Shown here: piece after piece, positions 58,201-64,000 of the stretch
How positions within the stretch are numbered: the stretch's first letter is position 1
Layout: each line of letters begins with the position of its first letter
From: Euglena gracilis
Taxonomy: Eukaryota; Euglenida; Euglenophyceae; Euglenales
Length of the DNA stretch: 64,000 bases
Direction: 5' to 3'
Assembly (NCBI GenBank): GCA_039621445.1
Contig: CP154956.1
Coordinates: 43,052,437 to 43,116,436 of the forward strand
Program-made: the position numbers and the translations under genes
The notes under the pieces: model-generated
What the model was told of the DNA's origin: nothing
Databases searched by the model: none
The model's input: only the letters and a program-made list of their open reading frames with translations

Positions 58201-60783
58201 GAAAACCCCGGAATTGTGTCGGAGAAGTGGTTCTGCGTTCACGTATTTTGACAAAAGCCATGACTGGTTGAAAACATTGCAAATTAACATTTTTCTTTGC
58301 ATTAGCCTTTTCTCCAACCCCCATGCCCAAGGTGACCCTCCTCAAGTTGGTCTTTTAGATTGAAATGACCAGCCCTGGTGAGGGATAACTATTGGTGGAT
58401 ATTTGAGGTTTGAGGTTTGAGTTCGACCATTCTCAAATGTCTTTTCGAAGATTTCTTTTTTTGAAGAAAAAAATCCGTCATCGTTTAACCACCCCTGCCT
58501 TTTTGAGAATGCTTGCGGTGCTTGCAACACATTTGGAGTGCCGTGCATCCTGGGGTGTTTGATGACTGCGAACACCTTCCTGTGGAGCACCACCTTTTGG
58601 CCCCGCACAAAGTGCATCAACGATGGAGGCAAAGCTGCGGCTGCCATGGGGCCAGCCCCCCCCCCCCACCCCCAGCGGGGCACTGGCGGGGACGCGCTTG
58701 GGATGCTCGACACCATCACGAAGTACGGCGGGGCGGAGCAGCGGCAGGTGGGGCTGTTCCACAAGGAGGGCATCGGCAAAGTGGTCATCAACCTCGCCCG
58801 CGGCTTCAAGGACGTCACCAACGTGTACACGCAGCACGAGCCGCCGCTGCGCAACATCCTCGAGAAGGTCATCAAGGCCGACCTGCGGGAGAGCCAGTTC
58901 CCCTACGTGCCGGAGTTCGCCCCCGTCGGGTCCACGAAGTCCTGGAAGCCGAAGGAGATCATCGTGTTCATCGTTGGAGGCGCTGGGCGGGGGCCTGGAC
59001 ACCTGTGTGGCTTGTCTCATAGCACACGGCAGAACAGCTTTCCGAGAAATTTTCGACCCCCTCTCACGTCGGTTGTCATGTACCCGAGAAGTTGTCACCT
59101 GGGCTTGTACGGGCCGACCTGGACGGGTGTCCAGTGACACCTTCTTTGAGGGGTATGCGTTTGGCAGTGACATGTTGCTGCTGGGTTCTTTGAAGGGCGG
59201 GTGTCTGACCTCACCATTATTTCCTACGGGCAGTGGCCATATTTTGCAGGTGTCTGAGAAGTATCGGGGTTGTTGTGTTGTTTTTCGCGCAAATTGTTTA
59301 CCCTCTTTTCATAATGGTGGCAGATACTTCCCAGGTTATTTTTTGTCGCCCATCGAGTACCAATAATTTCCATTTGTTCGTTTTCATGGTTTCTTTCTCC
59401 TGTCAAAGATATTGCATTCTAATGGGTTAATTATTAGGTATATGCTTATCATTAGTGTATGAAATACCCAAAAGCTTCCACGCCAGGGTGTGTGTGATAT
59501 CATTTTTAGCTTGTGTGCCGTTCAACATTCTTCTTCTGTGCTGTGTGCATCGCAGAATGGATTTTTTTGTGACCTCATGCACCGTAGCAAATGTCTTTTC
59601 GTTCTCGCATATGCACCGAAGAAGCATCACACCATTATCCATTGTGCCACCTGTTTGATCGTGTCACAGTGCAGCCCGAACTTTTCTGCAATTCATACAT
59701 AAGACGAAAAAGGCCAAAACACAAGCATAGTTTTGCCAAACACCCTTTGTGCCTGGCCCTATCTGTCCTTCCTAACCAGGCTGAATTTTAAGATGGTGCC
59801 GACCCCACCCCGGGGGCGGGGGTGTCTGCTGGGCAGGAACTCCAAGGCACCCAGATCCGACCCCCCGGGCCAACAGTGCCTGGACACTTGGTCAAGGCAC
59901 TTCCGGTGCCGAAGGCGCCAGAAGCCCAGAAAAGGCCATTTTTGGCACTTTTTGGCCCATGACCAGGCAGGCACCGACCCCCCGGGGGGGGGGGGGGTAG
60001 TGCCTGCCTGCCCAGGCACTCCAGGGCACTCTGAGACGCCCCTCCCCCCGGGGTTGGTCAAACGCAGCCTGTTCCTAACGCAGCAAAAGTTGGGGCTGCA
60101 CCCACGACTCTGCATGCGCGACAGAAAATCAATGTTCTGCATGGAGCTGCTTTCCGGTGCAATCAAATGAGTTTGCAGTTGAACAATGGGTGATTTCTGT
60201 CCACTGATGAAAAAGACGATGCCAAACCAGCATTTTGGAAAATCATTCTCACCACTTGGATTTTGCTTGGACACCTTCCTGTCTTGCAGACAATATACAC
60301 TGGAGAAAAACAACAGAATGTAATATCCCTGCCTCTAAGTGAAAGTTATACAATAAGGTGGCAGGCACATGGGGTGAAATCCTATGGGGCTGGGGGCAAC
60401 AGATTGGGTGACCAATTGTATTATGTTTCTGCACCATGATAATTACCATTCAGTTTCAAGTTGTTGTGCCATTGCAACATTTCCTTCAGCCAAAATGGGA
60501 GCACAAGGGTCCATCATCCAAGAGCGCGGAGCGCTGCTGCCCATCCCACCGCGGCCTCGCCAGCGGTGGCCAGGGCCCCGGCCGCACCTTCGAGGAGGCG
60601 CTCTTCGTCAACGCGCTGAACGACCCCACCAACTCCAACAACAGCGCCAACGCCATGCAGGAGTCCAGCCCGCTGCTGCTGCGGCAGAAGAAGCTGCAGG
60701 ACGTCCACTGCCTCCTCGGCTCCAACTGCGTCCTGACCGCCGGCGCGTTCCTCAAGGAGGTGGAGAGCATCTTCCAGTCCTGA
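49260..60783 (+). CDS. VPS45: vacuolar protein sorting-associated protein 45 (Sec1/Munc18 family)
   Basis: Binds syntaxin-type SNAREs and drives vesicle fusion in the endosome/trans-Golgi system. Exons: 49260-49326, 49842-49915, 50115-50329, 50683-50841, 51471-51588, 52271-52364, 52754-52869, 54518-54590, 55579-55705, 56907-57006, 57106-57249, 57976-58143, 58676-58981, 60574-60783. They total 1971 nt (656 residues plus stop) and stay in phase. Family landmarks in order: [128 protein letters not shown] and IIVFIVGG. Usual length is about 570; the excess is in linkers near splice junctions. Donors I infer are 2 GT, 9 GC and 2 GA, all with AG acceptors. Exon 6 end and exon 1/2 ends are the least certain. 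Late exons are GC-rich at third positions. Confidence 0.93.
51592..52265. mobile_element. hAT-like element forming VPS45 intron 5
   Basis: Left end CAGGCCGGGATGG, right end CCATTCCGCCCTG (11 of 13 bases complementary). Flanked by ACCAGGCT (51584-51591) and GCCAGGCT (52266-52273), 7 of 8 identical. Removing the element and one flank rejoins the VPS45 reading RYQ-ASSNLC without gap. The splice sites CAG/GC and CAG/GC sit inside the two flank copies. Confidence 0.75.
53299..53900. mobile_element. GGCAGAACGGGAA element (nested, larger copy)
   Basis: Left end ATGGCAGAACGGGAATCGGC and right end CAGGCCTTCCTGTTCTGCCC resemble inverted ends of the 61562-61799 element. The flanks are C-rich and only partly matched, so the borders are approximate. 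Interior is AT-rich with FK/K-rich repeat frames. Confidence 0.5.
53927..54422 (+). mobile_element. CAGGGAATTTC element nested in VPS45 intron 7
   Basis: Left end CAGGGAATTTCTTAAG, right end CTTAAGAAATTCCCTG, flanked by perfect GTTGGAAG (53919-53926 and 54423-54430). It carries two CCAGCC modules and poly-C tracts. It is inside the intron-forming element, so it inserted later. Confidence 0.85.
59777..60071 (+). mobile_element. CAGGCTGAATTTT element in VPS45 intron 13, perfect 8-bp duplication
   Basis: Left end CAGGCTGAATTTTAAG, right end CAAACGCAGCCTG, flanked by TTCCTAAC at 59769-59776 and 60072-60079. Same family as the intron 7 element: shared GACCCCACCCC, GGCACCCAGATCCGACCCCC and GGGGTTGG. 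Fully intronic, so it expanded an existing intron rather than making one. Confidence 0.85.
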
Positions 60784-61079
60784 CCCGCCCGCCCCCCTCT
60801 CCGCCCTCTGACCGGTCTGACCCACCTTTGCCTGTTCCTGCGTTGCCGCCAGCAGCCAGACCGCTTACGTGGTCCCTGCAGGGAGGGGATTTCTGGGGGA
60901 GTTGGACCACGTTTTGGACCACCCCTCCCCCAGCAAGATGCCCGATAATAAATCCAGAGACGTATCTGGAAAGGCATCCTTCCAAGAAGTTCTTTTTTCA
61001 TGTGCCTTCTTTTTTCATCCTCACGATTTCTGAAAAAAGAAGAAATGCAGTCAAATTGCACCTCCAAATCTAGGGAATG

Positions 61080-61560
61080 GTTGAGAGCACCCCAGAGGAT
61101 CTCCCGTACAACATAATTTGTTCTGTATTGGGCCCAGTTTGAAAAAGTAAGGTACATTCTGCCAGTGCTTTGGCGCCCTCGCAAGGCACCAAAAGCTGAA
61201 AGGACCATTTTTGGCATGTTTTTTTTTGCTCCCAACAGGCCCCCAGGGTGTTAAGCGAGCGTTGGTTTTGTACAGGAGAGGGGAGGGGGGTCCAACCCCC
61301 CCCCCCCAGGAGGAAGGGGGTCCAGACCCCAGACCCCAGACCCTCCCCCCTCAGGGCTGAGGGGGTCCCGGGACCCCCCATGGAACCAATTTTCCCCCTT
61401 CCCCAGCGCTTTGCGCCGACAGACTTATGTTTTTATCATCTGTTTTTGTCAATTTGGAGAAAAAATCACCCGAAAACGCAATTTTGGGCACTTTTGAAGT
61501 CCCTCAAAATTTTTTCCAGCGCTTTGCGCGGTTTTTTTTTTACCCAAGGGGGAGGGAGGG
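61080..61560. other. no supported gene
   Basis: Downstream of VPS45; poly-C/G tracts from 61260 and two AGCGCTTTGCGC fragments. Confidence 0.4.
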
Positions 61561-61561
61561 G

Positions 61562-61799
61562 CAGGGCAGAACGGGAATCGGCCAAACAGCCAGGGTGGTG
61601 GGTGGGGGGGTCGACCCCCCCCCCAACCCCCTGCGTGGTGGGTGGGGGGATCGACAACCCCCCCACCACCTCCCGTATTTCCGGGTGCACCAATTTTCGA
61701 AACCAAAAATTTTTCCCGGTGCCTCCGGAATCTGTGAAAAATGCTGTGATGGGTGGGGGGTCGACCCCCCCCCCCACCAGGCCTTCCCATTCTGCCCTG
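61562..61799. mobile_element. CAGGGCAGAACGGGAA element, 238 bp
   Basis: Left end CAGGGCAGAACGGGAATC, right end CCTTCCCATTCTGCCCTG, flanked by GGGAGGGG on both sides (61554-61561 and 61800-61807). The duplication is perfect but low-complexity. A related shorter element with CAGGGTTGAACGGGAATC lies at about 63406-63490. Confidence 0.65.
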
Positions 61800-61809
61800 G
61801 GGAGGGGGG

Positions 61810-63690
61810 CCCGGGATGCCCCCCAAAGGTGCAGGCACTTTGAGACCGTGTCCCCCCTTGTTGGTCAAATTCAATGGTTGGGAGAGCAGAGGCTGCTCTC
61901 CTTGCTAACCAACAGCAACCAGAAGGCTCAAGCAAAGACTTGCTGGAATGTGCCACCCTCCTGTGGAAAGGTTTCCATTTTTGTACCCCCCCCCCTATGT
62001 CCAACGACCCCCCTATGTCCAATGACCACCCCCCCGGTCAGAGGACACCTTTTCGGAGGTTTGACCAAATTTTTGGTCCCGGCGCGAAGCGCCGGGACGA
62101 AAAATTTTGCCCCAAAATTGGCAAAAATTTGGCCAAAATGCCAGTTTTGACACTTTTCGGACAAAAATTTGTCAAAATTGCCCAAATTTTTCGGCGCGAA
62201 GCGCCGGAAGGGCATTTTTGGGTGGGTAGGGACCTGGGTACCCACCAACTTTCTTTTGACCCCATGTCCAACGACCACCCCCCCCGGTCAGAGGACAGAG
62301 GTTACCGGTCATTGGACATAGGGGGGGGGTATTTAATTTTTGTACCTTTCATTTGGAAAGTTTTTTTCCTTGGATTTACGCCAATTTGGCAGGGTGGGTG
62401 CAACTCTTTGGGAGTACTTTCTCCAGAACTTGCGAAGGATGGTTGACGGATGACACTCAGCCTGTTGGTCCGGAATCGGTTCCCTTTTGGCGATGCCTCG
62501 TCCGCTCTGCTCCTGGCCCATGCTGCCCTCTCCGGTTTTTCTTAACTCAGCAAAATCATTGTAAATGTCACCTTCTGACTCCACCCCACCCCCCCCACCC
62601 GTCCGCCCTCATGGCAACCTCACAACGGCGACGCCTCCTGTCTTGACCCTGACTCACCTTCTCTTTACACGTACACCTGGCCACCCTCTCATTGTGAGGG
62701 AGTCTGCAGCTGACTTTTTGCACACAGTTTCTTCTTTCTTGAGAAGTCTCTGTCTGAATGAGAATAGATTGGTTGGCCTTGTGGTTTTTTTACCATTAAT
62801 TACAATAAACCATGCAGAAGCGAAGCCTTTTTGTGGAACAAACCGAGAGATGTTTTTCGGTTGGATAACAGATGGCATGTGTTTTACAAACAGCAGGCAG
62901 GGAATTCTGTAATTGGTTTGGTTAACCCCCCTCCGCCAAACAATACCCCCCCGGGATATTATTTTTTCGCCCGAAGTCCTGGTCCGAGGGGGGGTTATTT
63001 GGGGGGGGGAATAGCACCCCAAAATTTTCGAGAATTTTTTGAAGTCCCGCAGGACCCAAAATAGCACCTAAAAAAATGCAGTCATTTTTTGTGCTTCTCA
63101 TGAAATTTAGCATCTCCAGAGGCCAGATGATCCAGAAGAATCGGATTTTTTTTTCGTAATTTGTTGACAGAGATTGTGATTTTTTACCTACATTTTCAGG
63201 TCAAAATCTGGGTCGTCGGCCCGAAATTCCGGGGGGGGGGGGGATTAACTCGGTCGCCGAAGTCGGACCCCGAGGGGGGGGATTATTTGGGGGGAGGGTT
63301 TAGTTTGCCCGACCCCCATGTGCTGGCTTCTTGCCAATGAGTTCCTCTTTCAACGTTGCGTTGCGAAGGTTGGTGCAGGGTATGCCATCCCCTTGCATCC
63401 CCCCCAGGGTTGAACGGGAATCCCAATGGCCAAATTGGGTTGGGTGGAGTCGACCCCTCCCCCCCACCAGGCCTTCTTGTGCAACCCTTCCCCCCCCCCC
63501 AAAGACTGCATCTCCTCTTTTTCAGCCCCGATGTTGCCCGCTGCCTAACGTGTGTCAGACAGGCCGGTCTGGCTTCTTTTTACCGTTGATTTTTCTTGTG
63601 CAGTTGTGCATTCCATTCCCCGCCCGCTGCCTTCCATTCCCTCCTCCCAGACACACCCCGGCCTGGCCCCAAGCAACCCACCCACACACA
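61810..63690. other. no firmly supported gene
   Basis: Contains GGCGCGAAGCGCC hairpins (62078-62094 and 62193-62207), poly-C tracts and two TCAGAGGAC direct repeats (62039 and 62288). Segment 62390-62560 is open on both strands but gives no family signal. Confidence 0.35.
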
Positions 63691-63691
63691 C

Positions 63692-63865
63692 ATGGTGCTG
63701 GACGCGCCGCTGCCGGCCTCCGGCGCGTTCGCGGCGTACCTCGTGGAGGCCAGCTTCACCTCCAGCGCCAACTACTCCACGGTGGACGCGTCCTTCCCGG
63801 AGACGGAGTGCACCCTGGTGGGCCGCTCCGCCCACGATGGGGATTTTGCACAAGCCTCTGATTGA
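63692..63865 (+). CDS. GC-rich exon of an unknown gene, runs toward the window edge
   Basis: From an ATG after ACCCACACACAC: MVLDAPLPASGAFAAYLVEA, then SFTSSANYSTVDASFPETEC and LVGRSAHDGDF, with a stop at 63865. Strong GC-ending codons match the late VPS45 exons, so it is probably real. The true exon likely ends at a GC or GT donor before the stop and continues outside the window. No domain recognised. Confidence 0.45.
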   Translation: MVLDAPLPASGAFAAYLVEASFTSSANYSTVDASFPETECTLVGRSAHDGDFAQASD

Positions 63866-64000
63866 GGTGGCGGCAGGGTGGTGGTCCTCACAGGACAGGA
63901 GTTTTTTTTTATATCACTATTAGGTGAGATCTCAGCCAAAGGTGCGGTCCGGGGTTCAACAGAAACCCCAAGAGAAAATCAAAAAAGTCGAAAAATGTAT

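Noticed and set aside
1-64000. rRNA, tRNA, retrotransposon RT/integrase, or organellar genes
   Set aside because: I saw no diagnostic motifs for any of these; a tRNA scan and HMM search would be needed to exclude short or decayed examples.

Overview
This is a nuclear window from a microbial eukaryote. Protein-coding genes are broken into short exons, one gene is an unmistakable VPS45 (a Sec1/Munc18 membrane-fusion protein), and there are degenerate TTAGGG telomere-like tracts. I saw no operons, rRNA, tRNA or CRISPR. The splice sites I infer in VPS45 are mostly GC-AG and GA-AG, with few GT-AG. Relaxed donors of this kind are known from dinoflagellates, haptophytes and pelagophytes, but I cannot name the organism. 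An adenylate-kinase-like gene with an N-terminal RIIa/Dpy-30-type dimerisation motif is a protein type often linked to cilia.

Region 1 (about 1-31 kb) is dominated by repeats: perfect hairpins, many capped by TTCG; poly-C/poly-G tracts; CCCCCCACA microsatellites; 33-bp and 63-bp tandem arrays; duplicated modules; and a 3.8-kb imperfect palindrome (about 20346-24137) whose arms carry about 1 kb of degenerate telomeric repeat each. A small family of mobile or repeat-borne ORFs (starting MAKRTANF) occurs three times. Within this landscape lie a leucine-rich-repeat gene on the minus strand (8.3-8.7 kb), a broken coding region (16.4-17.7 kb), a four-exon gene of unknown function (25.2-26.9 kb) and a proline-rich single-exon candidate (29.0-29.4 kb).

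Region 2 (about 31-49 kb) is more gene-like and AT-richer: an uncharacterised two-exon candidate (32.2-32.8 kb), the adenylate-kinase-like gene (35.7-40.65 kb, with two short terminal-inverted-repeat elements in its last intron), the start of a protein kinase (45.5 kb) and clusters of TTTGCGCAAAT-type palindromes.

Region 3 (49.26-60.78 kb) is a 14-exon VPS45 gene. My exon set keeps frame throughout and totals 1971 nt. Two of its introns have 8-bp target-site duplications and terminal inverted repeats lying at, or within a few bases of, the splice sites. They look like introns created by insertion of hAT-like elements (introners). Further copies of the same CAGG...CCTG element class, with perfect 8-bp duplications, lie elsewhere in the window, one nested inside a VPS45 intron. 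The right end (61-64 kb) holds more such elements and one GC-rich coding exon of unknown function.

The genes do not form a pathway. What ties the window together is an active, nested, short-element invasion that has shaped both intergenic DNA and gene structure.
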